Below are positions 6,822 through 13,896 of a DNA stretch of 15,839 nucleotides, in pieces (the first letter of the stretch is position 1; each line of letters opens with the position of its first letter). The position numbers were made by a program, and so were the translations under genes. The stretch comes from an uncultured Eubacteriales bacterium. GTDB lineage: Bacteria; Bacillota; Clostridia; Christensenellales; Aristaeellaceae. The stretch covers positions 1 through 15,839 of the forward strand of contig USCR01000044.1 in NCBI GenBank assembly GCA_900553295.1, in the 5' to 3' direction. The notes beneath the pieces were generated by a model. The model searched no databases and was not told the origin of the DNA. It saw only the letters and a list, made by a program, of their open reading frames with translations.

Positions 6822-8081
6822 TCAGGCACGCCCGGCAAACTCCGCCAGCGTCACAGCCTGCCCCGTAAGACGGGATTCTTCTGCCGCCAGGGCCATCAAA
6901 TGGCTCTGCACGGACACCTTGGCGCTGGAAAGGGAAATAGCCTGGCTATCCCCCCGCAGGGTTTCCACAAACTCCCGCATAATGGCTTCGTCGCTGCCGC
7001 CGTGGCCGCTTTCGCCGGTGGTGATGTCATAGGCGGTTTCCTTGCCGGTGCGGAAGTCCGTATGGATCACCTGGTTCAGCCCCATGTCGCCCCACAGCTG
7101 TCCCTTGGTGCCCATGAGGGTGATGGTGCGGGTGCAGCGGGCGGTGAAGTCGCACATGGTAAAGGAAGCGGTGATGCCATCCTCAAAATTCAGGTTGACC
7201 ACCTGATGGTCCACCACGTCGTTATCACAGGCAAAGACGCATCGCCCGTAGGGGCCCACCCGCAGGGCTTCCCGCAGCCCCTCTTCAGAAAGGTCGGAGG
7301 ACACCGCGTGGCAGAAGTACTCGGAAAGGCGCTTGTTCTCCAGGTAGAAGCGCTGGGCGTTGTAGGGGCAGGTTTCCGCGTGGGGGCAGCCGTCGGAGCA
7401 GCGGTCCGGCGCGCCGGCGGGCTGATGGGCGCGGTTAAAGTAGTTCAGGGAGCCATAGCTGGATACGCTCCGGCAGTCCTTGCCCACCAGCCACAGGAGG
7501 ATATCCATATCGTGGCAGCACTTTTGCAGGATCATGGGGCTGGTTTCCTGGCTGTTGCGCCAGTTGCCCCGGACAAAGCTGTGGGCGGCGTGGTAATACC
7601 CCACGCCCTCCATGGCCTGGATGCTCACCAGCTGGCCGATGGTGCCCGCGTCCAGCAGCTTTTTCAGCTGCCGGAAGAAGGGGCTGTACCGCAGCACATG
7701 GCAGATGGACAGGATGCGCCCGGCCTTCTCCGCGGCCTGGCCCATGGCGAGAATCTCCTGCTTGTTGGGGGACATGGGCTTTTCGCACAGCACGTGGTAC
7801 CCCTTGTCCAGGGCGGCCAGCACGGGCGCGTAGTGCATCCGGTCCTGGGTGCAGATCAGCGCCGCGTCCGCCAGGCGGGGCTGGGCCAGCAGATCCTCCC
7901 AGGTGGTGAACACCCGCTCCGGGGGCAGATGATGGTCCGCGGCAAACTTCTCCCGGCGGGCGGGATTGGGCTCGGCCACGGCGACGATTTCCAGTTCCTC
8001 CGGGTGTTCCAGGGCGTATACGGCATAGGCCTCCATGCCGCGCAGGCCCGCGCCGGCAACAACGGCGGTTACCTTCTTCAT
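6822..8081 (-). CDS. Gfo/Idh/MocA-family oxidoreductase with a cysteine-rich insert
   Basis: This 419-residue protein has a Rossmann N-terminus (VTAVVAGAGLRGMEAYAVYA), the EKP motif (100-102), and a downstream HDMD (190-193) that fits the catalytic His/Asp of the family. Residues 228-238 contain C-x3-C-x5-C (C228, C232, C238), with more cysteines nearby (C188, C189, C203). This insert occurs in a subset of Firmicutes sugar dehydrogenase-like members and may bind a metal. The start codon ATG overlaps the stop of the HAD gene as ATGA, so it is translationally coupled; AAAGGAG lies 11 bases ahead. Its substrate is probably a sugar or inositol-like compound but is not identifiable. Confidence 0.9.
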   Translation of the reverse strand: MKKVTAVVAGAGLRGMEAYAVYALEHPEELEIVAVAEPNPARREKFAADHHLPPERVFTTWEDLLAQPRLADAALICTQDRMHYAPVLAALDKGYHVLCEKPMSPNKQEILAMGQAAEKAGRILSICHVLRYSPFFRQLKKLLDAGTIGQLVSIQAMEGVGYYHAAHSFVRGNWRNSQETSPMILQKCCHDMDILLWLVGKDCRSVSSYGSLNYFNRAHQPAGAPDRCSDGCPHAETCPYNAQRFYLENKRLSEYFCHAVSSDLSEEGLREALRVGPYGRCVFACDNDVVDHQVVNLNFEDGITASFTMCDFTARCTRTITLMGTKGQLWGDMGLNQVIHTDFRTGKETAYDITTGESGHGGSDEAIMREFVETLRGDSQAISLSSAKVSVQSHLMALAAEESRLTGQAVTLAEFAGRA

Positions 8082-8767
8082 TTGCTTTTTTTCTCCTTTC
8101 TCTCCCAGTGGACGGTGGCCGCCTGGGGAAGTGCGCTGCGCAGCTTGGCCCGGGGATTGACGCACACCGGGGAAGCCGTCAGGGTCAGCATGGGTACATC
8201 GCTCAGGGAGTCTCCGTAGGCCCGGGACTCCTCCCAGTCCAGTTCCAGATGGTTGGCCGCCAGGTAGGCGGCAATGCGCAGGGATTTCTCCACGCCCTTG
8301 CAGTTCTCCCCCACCAGGCCGGTGTAGCGCTGTCCATCCGGCCCCAGGCCGCAGGGGGTGGCCAGCACGGCGTCGAACCCCAGGGCCTGCCCAATGGCGC
8401 GCATGTATACCTCCGGGGAGGCGGAAACCAGCAGCAGGCGGTAGTCTTCCCTTTGCAGGCGGCGCAGTTCCGCCATGCCCGCGGGAAAGAGCCGCTTTTC
8501 CAGCCGCTGATGGAAAAATTCCAGGGCAAAGGCGTCCATTTCTTCCACGGAGTGCCCCTGCAAAAACGACAGGGCCTTGTTCTTGGCCCAGGTATTGGTA
8601 TACCGTTTGGGCAGCAAAATGGGCATCATGCCCGCCCAGGCGGCCACAGCCAGGCGACGCAGGGGCAGCTTGCCCCGCCGCCAGGCGTACCACAAATAGG
8701 GAATAATGGAATCCCCGGGCGCCAGGGTCCCGTCAAAATCGAACAAGGCGAATTTCACACGCTGCAC
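8078..8767 (-). CDS. HAD-superfamily subfamily IB phosphatase (PSPase-like)
   Basis: This 229-residue protein has all four HAD motifs: DFDGT (10-14, nucleophile Asp10 and Asp12), the motif II serine in VSAS (114-117), lysines in CKGVEK (156-161), and GDSLSD (185-190). The helical cap around residues 25-90 places it with subfamily IB phosphatases such as phosphoserine phosphatase-like proteins. The substrate is not certain. I choose a GTG start at 8767 because AAAGGAG sits nine bases ahead and the first motif begins at residue 10; a second GTG three codons later is possible. It lies 74 bases after proA and overlaps the next oxidoreductase gene by 4 bases. Confidence 0.88.
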   Translation of the reverse strand: MQRVKFALFDFDGTLAPGDSIIPYLWYAWRRGKLPLRRLAVAAWAGMMPILLPKRYTNTWAKNKALSFLQGHSVEEMDAFALEFFHQRLEKRLFPAGMAELRRLQREDYRLLLVSASPEVYMRAIGQALGFDAVLATPCGLGPDGQRYTGLVGENCKGVEKSLRIAAYLAANHLELDWEESRAYGDSLSDVPMLTLTASPVCVNPRAKLRSALPQAATVHWERKEKKSK

Positions 8768-8841
8768 CGGCGTCGTCTCCTTTCGTAAGGCTTGGGAAAA
8801 CACGGCGCGCACCTTTCCCCCGCGGAGGGAACCCGCCAGGG

Positions 8842-10140
8842 TTACAGGGGGCACGATTGATCCAAATCCCGGTGGGTATAGTGCCGGGTGCCGTCCTTCA
8901 TTTCCGCCAGGAGCTGCCCGTCGCCCAGGAGCTTGTATTTATAGGTGGTCAAGCCCTCCAGGCCCATGGGACCCCGGGCGTGGATCTTGCCCGTGGCAAT
9001 GCCCACCTCCGCTCCAAAGCCATACACAAAGCCGTCGGCAAAGCGGGTGGACACATTCCAGTACACCCCTGCGCTATCCACCCGCTGCAGGAATTCCGCG
9101 GCGGCCGCGTCATTCCCAGTCACAATGCAATCCGTATGGTGGGAGCCATGGCGGTTGATATGATCTATGGCCGCCTCCAGGGAGTCCACCACGCGAATGG
9201 ACAGGATCAGGTCCAGGTATTCCGTGTCCCAGTCCGCCTCTGTGGCCGGGTTGCAGGCAATCAGCGCCCGGGTCCCCTCGTCGCCGCGGAGCTGGACGCC
9301 CTTGGCCCCCATGGCCTGCGCCAGGGGCGGTAGGAAGGCCTCCGCCACGTCCCGGTGCACCAGCAGGGTTTCCATGGCGTTGCACACGGAGACGTTCTGG
9401 GTTTTGCTGTCCACGGCCACCCGCAGGGCCATGTCCAGGTCGGCATCCTTGTCCACATACACATGGCAGATGCCGTCCGCATGGCCCAGCACGGGGATGC
9501 GGCTGTTATCCATAATCCAGCGGACAAAGGCATTGCTGCCCCGGGGGATAATCAGATCGATGAGGGCATCCTCCTTGAGCATGGCGCCCACATCTTCCCG
9601 GGTTTCCAATAAAATCAGGCTGCCTTGGGGAAGTCCCGCCTTTTCCAGGGCGCGGGTCAGGGAAGCGTGCAGGGCGCGGTTGGTGCCCAGGGCTTCCCGG
9701 CCGCCCTTGAGCAGGGCGGCATTGCCGCTTTTCAGGCACAGGGACGCAATCTGCACCAGGGCGTCGGGGCGGCTTTCAAAAATAACGCCGATCACGCCAA
9801 TGGGGCAGGTAACGCGGTACAGGTTCAGGCCCGGGGTCAGTTCCCGGCTCAAGGTGGTGCGGCCGATGGGGTCCGGCAGCGTGCACAGCGCCCGCAGGCC
9901 CTCCACCACGGCGTTGAGCTTCTCCTCCCCAAAGCCCAGGCGCTTCACCAGGGGCGCGGCCAGCCCTTCCTCCTGGGCGCGCCGGAGATCCTCCTGGTTT
10001 GCCTGGAAGATCTCCGCCCGGTCCTCCAGGAGGCTTTCCGCCATGGCGTTCAGGGCAGCGTTGCGCTTTTCCAGGGGGCAGGCGGCCAGTTCCCAGGCGG
10101 CGGCGCGAGCCTCCCGGGCCAGGGCGTGCAAATCCTTCAT
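8842..10140 (-). CDS. proA: Glutamate-5-semialdehyde dehydrogenase (gamma-glutamyl phosphate reductase)
   Basis: This 432-residue protein catalyses the second step of proline synthesis, NADPH-dependent reduction of gamma-glutamyl phosphate. Typical landmarks are IGVIFESRPDALVQIASLC (117-135), GHADGICHVYVD (219-230), the catalytic cysteine C253 in VCNAMETLLVH, and STRFADGF (364-371) followed by IHARGPMGLEGL (386-397). Length matches the family (about 415-430). The ATG at 10140 is preferred over one two codons upstream because GGAGG lies seven bases ahead. The partner kinase gene proB is not adjacent in the window. It is first in an operon with HAD, oxidoreductase and hydrolase genes, and its promoter is at 10185-10213. 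Confidence 0.95.
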   Translation of the reverse strand: MKDLHALAREARAAAWELAACPLEKRNAALNAMAESLLEDRAEIFQANQEDLRRAQEEGLAAPLVKRLGFGEEKLNAVVEGLRALCTLPDPIGRTTLSRELTPGLNLYRVTCPIGVIGVIFESRPDALVQIASLCLKSGNAALLKGGREALGTNRALHASLTRALEKAGLPQGSLILLETREDVGAMLKEDALIDLIIPRGSNAFVRWIMDNSRIPVLGHADGICHVYVDKDADLDMALRVAVDSKTQNVSVCNAMETLLVHRDVAEAFLPPLAQAMGAKGVQLRGDEGTRALIACNPATEADWDTEYLDLILSIRVVDSLEAAIDHINRHGSHHTDCIVTGNDAAAAEFLQRVDSAGVYWNVSTRFADGFVYGFGAEVGIATGKIHARGPMGLEGLTTYKYKLLGDGQLLAEMKDGTRHYTHRDLDQSCPL

Positions 10141-10184
10141 GGGCATTCCTCCGAATCATTCACGGGTTGCGTTTCCGCGCCCCT

Positions 10185-10213
10185 ATTATACGAAAAAAAA
10201 CAACTGATTGCAA
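10185..10213 (-). promoter_or_regulatory. Sigma-A-type promoter of proA
   Basis: On the minus strand TTGCAA (10208-10213) is followed after exactly 17 bases by TATAAT (10185-10190). The spacer contains a run of eight T. The same TTGCAA hexamer is its own reverse complement and serves the opposite promoter for smpB. Confidence 0.75.
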
Positions 10214-10236
10214 TGCAATGGAAGATGTGCTATAAT
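10208..10236 (+). promoter_or_regulatory. Sigma-A-type promoter of smpB
   Basis: TTGCAA (10208-10213), a 17-base spacer and TATAAT (10231-10236) precede smpB, with an expected start near 10243 and a leader of about 40 bases before the ATG. Confidence 0.75.
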
Positions 10237-10283
10237 CAAAAACCAGCAGAAAACGGCGTGGCATAGCAGGAGGAGGGGTTTGG

Positions 10284-10754
10284 ATGCCACATCAAAAGGG
10301 CATCAAGCCCGTCGCGCAAAACCGCAAAGCCTGGCACGACTACTTTGTGGAAGAGAAGTACGAGTGCGGCATGGAGCTGTTCGGCACGGAAGTGAAGTCC
10401 ATGCGCCAGGGCCGGATCAACCTCAAGGAAAGCTGGGCGGTGGTCCGCGCCGGAGAAGTATGGGTGGAAGGGATGCACATCAGCCCCTATGAGCAGGGCA
10501 ACCAGTTTAACCGTGATCCCCTGCGCCCCAAGCGGCTGCTTTTGCACAAAAACGAAATCCGCAAGCTGGACAGCCTGGTACAGCGGCAGGGCTACACGCT
10601 GATTCCCCTTTCGGTCTACCTCAAGGAAGGGCGCATGAAGCTGGAGCTGGGCCTGTGCAAGGGCAAGCAGCTCCACGACAAGCGGGACGACATGGCCCGC
10701 AAGGATGCCCAACGGGAGATCCAGCGCGCCTTCCGGGACGCGCAGAAACGGTAA
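10284..10754 (+). CDS. smpB: SsrA-binding protein SmpB
   Basis: This 156-residue protein binds tmRNA and is needed for trans-translation. The family landmarks are visible: N-terminal [18 protein letters not shown] and [17 protein letters not shown] (34-50), the central HISPYEQGN region, and the basic C-terminal tail starting near [10 protein letters not shown] that inserts into the ribosome. The ATG at 10284 has a strong GGAGGAGG ahead. The S66 peptidase gene starts 10 bases after its stop, and ssrA lies about 1 kb downstream on the same strand, so all the trans-translation parts are close together. Confidence 0.96.
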   Translation: MPHQKGIKPVAQNRKAWHDYFVEEKYECGMELFGTEVKSMRQGRINLKESWAVVRAGEVWVEGMHISPYEQGNQFNRDPLRPKRLLLHKNEIRKLDSLVQRQGYTLIPLSVYLKEGRMKLELGLCKGKQLHDKRDDMARKDAQREIQRAFRDAQKR

Positions 10755-10764
10755 GGAGAGGACA

Positions 10765-11658
10765 ATGGCCATGCGTGCACCCTGTTTACCCCAAGGCGGC
10801 GTCATCGGCATCTGCTCCCCCAGTCATGTGGCGGAGCGCGGCCGCTACGCGCGCATAGAAGCGGGCATCCGCGCCCTGGGCTTTCAGGTGCGGGAAGGGG
10901 ACAACCTCTACCGGGATACCTACGGCTATCTGGCCACCCCCGAGGAGCGCGCCGCGGACTTTCACCAGCTGCTGTATGACGAGGACGTACGGCTGATTTT
11001 CTTTGGCGGCGGCGAAGGCGGCAATGAGCTATTGCCCCTGCTGGATTTCGGCGCCATCCGTCGGCATCCCAAGCGCATGGCTAGCTTCAGCGACGGCACC
11101 ACGCTGCTGTGCGCCATCTGGGCCAAGACGGGGTTGGAAACCTATTACGGTCCGTCCCCCAGCTGCTTTGAAGCCCTCACGGAATATGACCGGGGGCAAT
11201 TCCTGCACCACCTGGTGCTGGACGACGCCGCGTGCCACAGAGCCGCCGGGCCATGGCACACGCTGGTGCCCGGTCAGGCGGAGGGCATCCTGGTGGGCGG
11301 CTATACGCGGAACTTCGCGCTGCTGCTGGGCAGTCCCTATTTCCCCTGTTCCCTGGAAGAAAAGTATCTGCTTTTCCTGGAGGATCACCAGCAGTTTGGG
11401 GGCGTGGACTATGTGAGCGCCATGATCTCCCATATAGAGCAGAGCGGCTTTATGGCATCGGTAACGGGCGTGCTCTTTGGCCACTATGCCCCGACGCCGC
11501 CGCCGGAGCTGCTGGCGCGGTTGACGCGCCTGGGGGAGAAATACGGCATTCCCGTGGCCTACTGTGACGACTTCGGTCATGGGGAAAATCACGCGGTATT
11601 ACCCATTGGCCGCGCGGCGCGGCTGGATACGCAGGCACAAAACCTGCGTTACCTGTAA
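10765..11658 (+). CDS. S66-family peptidase (LD-carboxypeptidase / MccF-like)
   Basis: This 297-residue protein has the family's N-terminal domain (GGVIGICSPSHVAERGRY) and the catalytic serine in SFSDGTTLL (S109). The glutamate E206 in LLFLEDH and the histidine H272 in GHGENHAVLPIGRAARLD complete the Ser-Glu-His triad. In the family these enzymes cut the L,D peptide bond of cell-wall tetrapeptides (LdcA) or inactivate microcin C-type toxins (MccF). No signal peptide is seen, so it is cytoplasmic, as for both subtypes. The ATG at 10765 has AAGGAG six bases ahead, whereas a second ATG (10771) is too far. The ribosome site overlaps the smpB stop, so the two are probably cotranscribed. Which subtype it is cannot be decided by eye. 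Confidence 0.9.
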   Translation: MAMRAPCLPQGGVIGICSPSHVAERGRYARIEAGIRALGFQVREGDNLYRDTYGYLATPEERAADFHQLLYDEDVRLIFFGGGEGGNELLPLLDFGAIRRHPKRMASFSDGTTLLCAIWAKTGLETYYGPSPSCFEALTEYDRGQFLHHLVLDDAACHRAAGPWHTLVPGQAEGILVGGYTRNFALLLGSPYFPCSLEEKYLLFLEDHQQFGGVDYVSAMISHIEQSGFMASVTGVLFGHYAPTPPPELLARLTRLGEKYGIPVAYCDDFGHGENHAVLPIGRAARLDTQAQNLRYL

Positions 11659-11665
11659 ATAACAC

Positions 11666-11695
11666 TTGCATTCTCTGCCCCAGATGGCATAGAAT
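11666..11695 (+). promoter_or_regulatory. Candidate ssrA promoter
   Basis: TTGCAT (11666-11671), 18 bases, then TAGAAT (11690-11695) lie between the S66 stop and the mature 5' end of tmRNA (11726). A start near 11702 leaves a short leader to be removed by RNase P, as is usual for tmRNA. Confidence 0.55.
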
Positions 11696-11725
11696 AGAGA
11701 AGGCGAAACATTGTCAGCTGTTCCT

Positions 11726-12069
11726 GGGGATGATCCGGTTTCGACGGGGGTTGTCGGGGACAGGATAAGCGAGCCGCGGACCCTGTACCGCGCAACAACG
11801 GGGAAAAACAAGAACTGACAATAGCGATTTCGCTTTCGCGGCCTAACGCCGCGACGCCAGCCCGGCCTGCCCGCGTGGCCGGTTCCTGACGTCATTTACG
11901 CGGGGAACGAGAACGCCTAAGCTTTGCAGCGTGCTTGTATTCATGAAGCTACTGATGCCTTCAGCCTGTCCGCGGGCGTAAGGCGGAGGGAATGTTAAAT
12001 CACGGACTGCGCTCGGAGAAAGTCCTGTAAACGAGCCTTCGGACAGGAGTTCGACTCTCCTCATCTCCA
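11726..12069 (+). ncRNA. ssrA: Transfer-messenger RNA (tmRNA, ssrA)
   Basis: The 5' end GGGGATGATCCGGTTTCGAC and the 3' end with GGAGTTCGACTCTCC and CATCTCCA form the tRNA-like domain: GGGGATG pairs with CATCTCC, and the T-arm has the TTCGA loop. The length of 344 bases is normal. CCA is not encoded after the discriminator A (12069; next bases CG), so it must be added. The tag reading frame ends in GAC AAT AGC GAT TTC GCT TTC GCG GCC TAA (11817-11846), giving DNSDFAFAA at the C-terminus. The resume codon upstream of it is uncertain; in-frame triplets just before are ACA AGA ACT. Most Firmicutes tags end ALAA; this one ends AFAA. The RNA rescues stalled ribosomes with SmpB. Confidence 0.96.
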
Positions 12070-12128
12070 CGTTGTCTATGCCATGCAGGGCCAGGTTGTA
12101 GGAGCCGGCGCTGACATAGACGCCCCGC

Positions 12129-12171
12129 AAAGCCGCCTGTAGCAAGGGTTTCACCTGCTCAGGCGGCTTTT
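12129..12171 (+). terminator. Rho-independent terminator downstream of ssrA
   Basis: AAAGCCGCCTG (12129-12139) pairs perfectly with CAGGCGGCTTT (12160-12170), and the loop closes further through AGCA (12141-12144) with TGCT (12156-12159). A T-rich tail (TTTTGTTGT) follows. It is 60 bases after the mature tmRNA end. It also lies between convergent transcripts, so it may act on the opposite strand too. Confidence 0.8.
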
Positions 12172-12282
12172 GTTGTGCGAGTTGAACCCCGAGTAGAACC
12201 CCTCTCAGGGCGGCGGTATAGTCCGTGAACGCGTGCAGGCGCGGCTGGGTAACGGGAAAAAGCGTATGGTAGCCGCAGCCGG

Positions 12283-12507
12283 TTATCCGAAAACGGCAAC
12301 GATCAGCAATGCAGCCAGCGTGATCAGGCTCAGAACGGGGAAAAGGCAGCCGCCTCCAGTGAGCATCCGGCCTATTTTCTGCTGACGGCCTGCCTTTGTG
12401 GTGGGAATGCCGGTGGCACGGGCGATTCTTTGCTTGGCGGCTGTAATTCCCAGGGCACGCTTCCAGGAAAAGGACAGGCCGGGAATCCCTCTGCGTTTCC
12501 TTGCCAT
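12283..12507 (-). CDS. 74-residue basic membrane microprotein, hypothetical
   Basis: I do not recognise a characterised family. The protein starts MARKRRGIPGLSFSWKRALG and has a basic, alpha-helical N-terminal half (17 K/R among the first 50 residues). It ends with one strongly hydrophobic segment (CLFPVLSLITLAALLIVAVF, residues 54-73) that runs to the C-terminus. That layout predicts a tail-anchored protein with a positively charged cytoplasmic part. The sequence RATGIPTTKAGRQQKIGR looks like a conserved block, but this is impression only. It has a good ribosome site (AAAGGAG, eight bases ahead) and follows the small exported protein gene by 18 bases, so the two probably form a pair. It ends convergent with the ssrA terminator. 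Confidence 0.7.
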   Translation of the reverse strand: MARKRRGIPGLSFSWKRALGITAAKQRIARATGIPTTKAGRQQKIGRMLTGGGCLFPVLSLITLAALLIVAVFG

Positions 12508-12525
12508 GGTATTTGCTCCTTTCTA

Positions 12526-12849
12526 TCAAAAGCCAAGTTCTTTGGCCAGGTCCAGAACATCAATATACTCATTCAGCGTAACGACACCATCGCTGAGCAC
12601 GTCATTGCACAGTTCGGTGAGTTTGGTATGCTTGCTGCGGTATTCCTTGACTGTTGCCAGGCGATCAGCCGCGGTGACATGGGCATATTGCGCCTTGGCG
12701 ATTCCACGGGACATCTCTTCCACGGTTTCCTCGTCTACCGGCAGATCAAGGGACTTGAATCCATCGAATATGCCCTCCTCCTCCGATTCACAGGCACAGC
12801 AGAGCAGCAGCGCCGCGCAAAGCCCAAAGCAAAGCATCACTTTCCTCAT
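12526..12849 (-). CDS. Small exported or lipoprotein-like protein, hypothetical
   Basis: This 107-residue protein has a signal-like start (MRKVMLCFGLCAALLLCCAC) with a possible lipidation cysteine at C20. The -3 residue is Cys rather than Leu, so the lipobox is atypical. After it comes an acidic segment (ESEEEG) and a soluble helical domain of about 85 residues with DGVVTLNEYIDVLDLAKEL near the end. That last block resembles an EF-hand-like or helical pattern but I assign no function. AAGGAGG lies eight bases before the ATG. It is followed by the 74-residue membrane protein gene. Confidence 0.65.
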   Translation of the reverse strand: MRKVMLCFGLCAALLLCCACESEEEGIFDGFKSLDLPVDEETVEEMSRGIAKAQYAHVTAADRLATVKEYRSKHTKLTELCNDVLSDGVVTLNEYIDVLDLAKELGF

Positions 12850-13006
12850 GTTTTATTCCTCCTTGCTGTCAACCGTTGCGTTGAGCAGCTGGAAAAAGCT
12901 GATTCATGGTCATCAGCGTAATCGGGTATGGTCGTTTCCTTCCCTTTGGTGTTTTTTGTTTTGGGGGAGCAGCTCCTTCTTCATAAATCAGGCAGGAGCT
13001 TTTCCC

Positions 13007-13624
13007 TCATTTGGTTTCTTCATCCGGCGCCTGTCCATCATGTGCCAGCCACCGGCATTCGGTCAGCTCCATTTGGGTAAATACAGCGCGGAAGGAAGAA
13101 TCCTCGGGGCTGCAGGCATAAATGCCGAAGCGGATTTCCTCCTTCGCTTCGTGCAAATGACAGATGCGCATTTGCTGGAACACCACGCCGTCCGCTGAGC
13201 ATTCGATGCAGAAGTCGCTCTCCCGGCGGCTGAGACGGTACCACATGGTTTTCACGTTCGCCGGAATTTCCGTTGTTGCCCAGTCGGAATAGCCATGGTT
13301 GGTTACAACGCTTCCCAAATGCTGAAAGCGCTCGTTTTCATACTCCACCGAACCCTTGAGCCAGTTTTCGCTGTCCAGGTACAGCACAACGCCGCACTGG
13401 TCAAAGCGGTGGTGGCTCTCGGTAAATTCCGTCCGCACCACAAAGGAAAAGTACTTTTCCGCCGTGGTCATTTGAAGTACCGGAGCATTGTCATTACGGA
13501 AATGATAGTACGTTCTCTGCCACAGATCCGTATGCGGTTTGGTAACCACTTCAATCTGATCCTGGGAAATTTTGTAGCTCTCCGGCTGTCTTGTCCATTG
13601 CAAGTCCTCTACGTTCCATTTCAT
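13007..13624 (-). CDS. DUF1349 domain protein
   Basis: This 205-residue protein is one DUF1349 (concanavalin A-like jelly-roll) domain. Characteristic segments are TYYHFRNDNAPVL (39-51), DQCGVVLYLDSENWLKGSVE and EIRFGIYACSP near the end. Proteins of this family often sit in sugar-use operons and may bind or act on carbohydrates, but their function is not established. The ATG at 13624 is preferred because GGAG lies about nine bases ahead; a TTG five codons upstream is not needed. Its start overlaps the stop of the acetyltransferase fragment as ATGA, so it was the next gene of that operon. It has no signal peptide. Confidence 0.8.
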   Translation of the reverse strand: MKWNVEDLQWTRQPESYKISQDQIEVVTKPHTDLWQRTYYHFRNDNAPVLQMTTAEKYFSFVVRTEFTESHHRFDQCGVVLYLDSENWLKGSVEYENERFQHLGSVVTNHGYSDWATTEIPANVKTMWYRLSRRESDFCIECSADGVVFQQMRICHLHEAKEEIRFGIYACSPEDSSFRAVFTQMELTECRWLAHDGQAPDEETK

Positions 13625-13896
13625 GCCTGATCTCTCCAATACTTTTTCTTGTCCTCTTCGGTGATTTTCCGCAGTACCCGGCAGGGGTTGCCCACGGCCA
13701 CCACGCCGTCCGGGATGTCCCGATTAACTACGCTTCCCGCGCCAATGACCGTATTGCTGCCAATGGTCACGCCCGGCAATACCGTCACCGAGGCACCGAT
13801 CCATACATCATTCCCCACCCGAATGGGGTAGGCATATTCCAGTCCCTGGTTGCGCTGCGCCGCGTCCAGGGGATGCCCGGCCGTGGAAGTCGGCTG
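13621..13896 (-). pseudogene. Maltose/galactoside O-acetyltransferase, N-terminally truncated remnant
   Basis: The open frame continues directly after the GH32 stop codon and reads TAGHPLDAAQRNQGLEYAYP, then GNDVWIGASVTVLPGVTIG and PDGVVAVGNPCRVLRKI. This is the C-terminal half of the hexapeptide-repeat acetyltransferases (Maa/LacA type, about 185-200 residues), which move acetyl from acetyl-CoA to sugars. About the first 110 residues are missing, and the GH32 stop lies in the same frame just upstream. A GTG at 13818 could start a 65-residue piece, but it would lack the N-terminal helices and half of the left-handed beta helix. The HPLD histidine is present. I call it a decayed or fusion-truncated gene; translation as a short protein cannot be excluded. 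Confidence 0.8.

Noticed and set aside
5430..8219. A very long plus-strand open frame (over 900 codons) antisense to the hydrolase and oxidoreductase genes
   Set aside because: It is the mirror of GC-rich minus-strand genes with clear motifs; its translation has no domain, is rich in His/Gly/Gln/Pro and has no ribosome site.
8857..10207. Long plus-strand open frames opposite proA
   Set aside because: proA on the minus strand is full-length with conserved catalytic motifs; the antisense products have no recognisable domain or start signal.
11684..12084. 9-bp inverted match ATGGCATAG (11684-11692) / CTATGCCAT (12076-12084) around ssrA
   Set aside because: The left arm includes the -10 box and would not be in the transcript; a match of this size over about 400 bases is expected by chance fairly often.
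12072..12121. GTCTATG/CATAGAC hairpin just after tmRNA
   Set aside because: The 7-bp arms are 34 bases apart with no T-tract, and the strong terminator is at 12129-12171; no independent support.
12864..12878. TTGACA-like box upstream of the small exported protein
   Set aside because: It overlaps the ribosome site region, has no -10 box at proper spacing and lies too close to the start codon.
12974..13011. AGCTCC/GGAGCT dyad as terminator of the DUF1349 gene
   Set aside because: Only six base pairs with an 18-base loop and no proper minus-strand T-tract.
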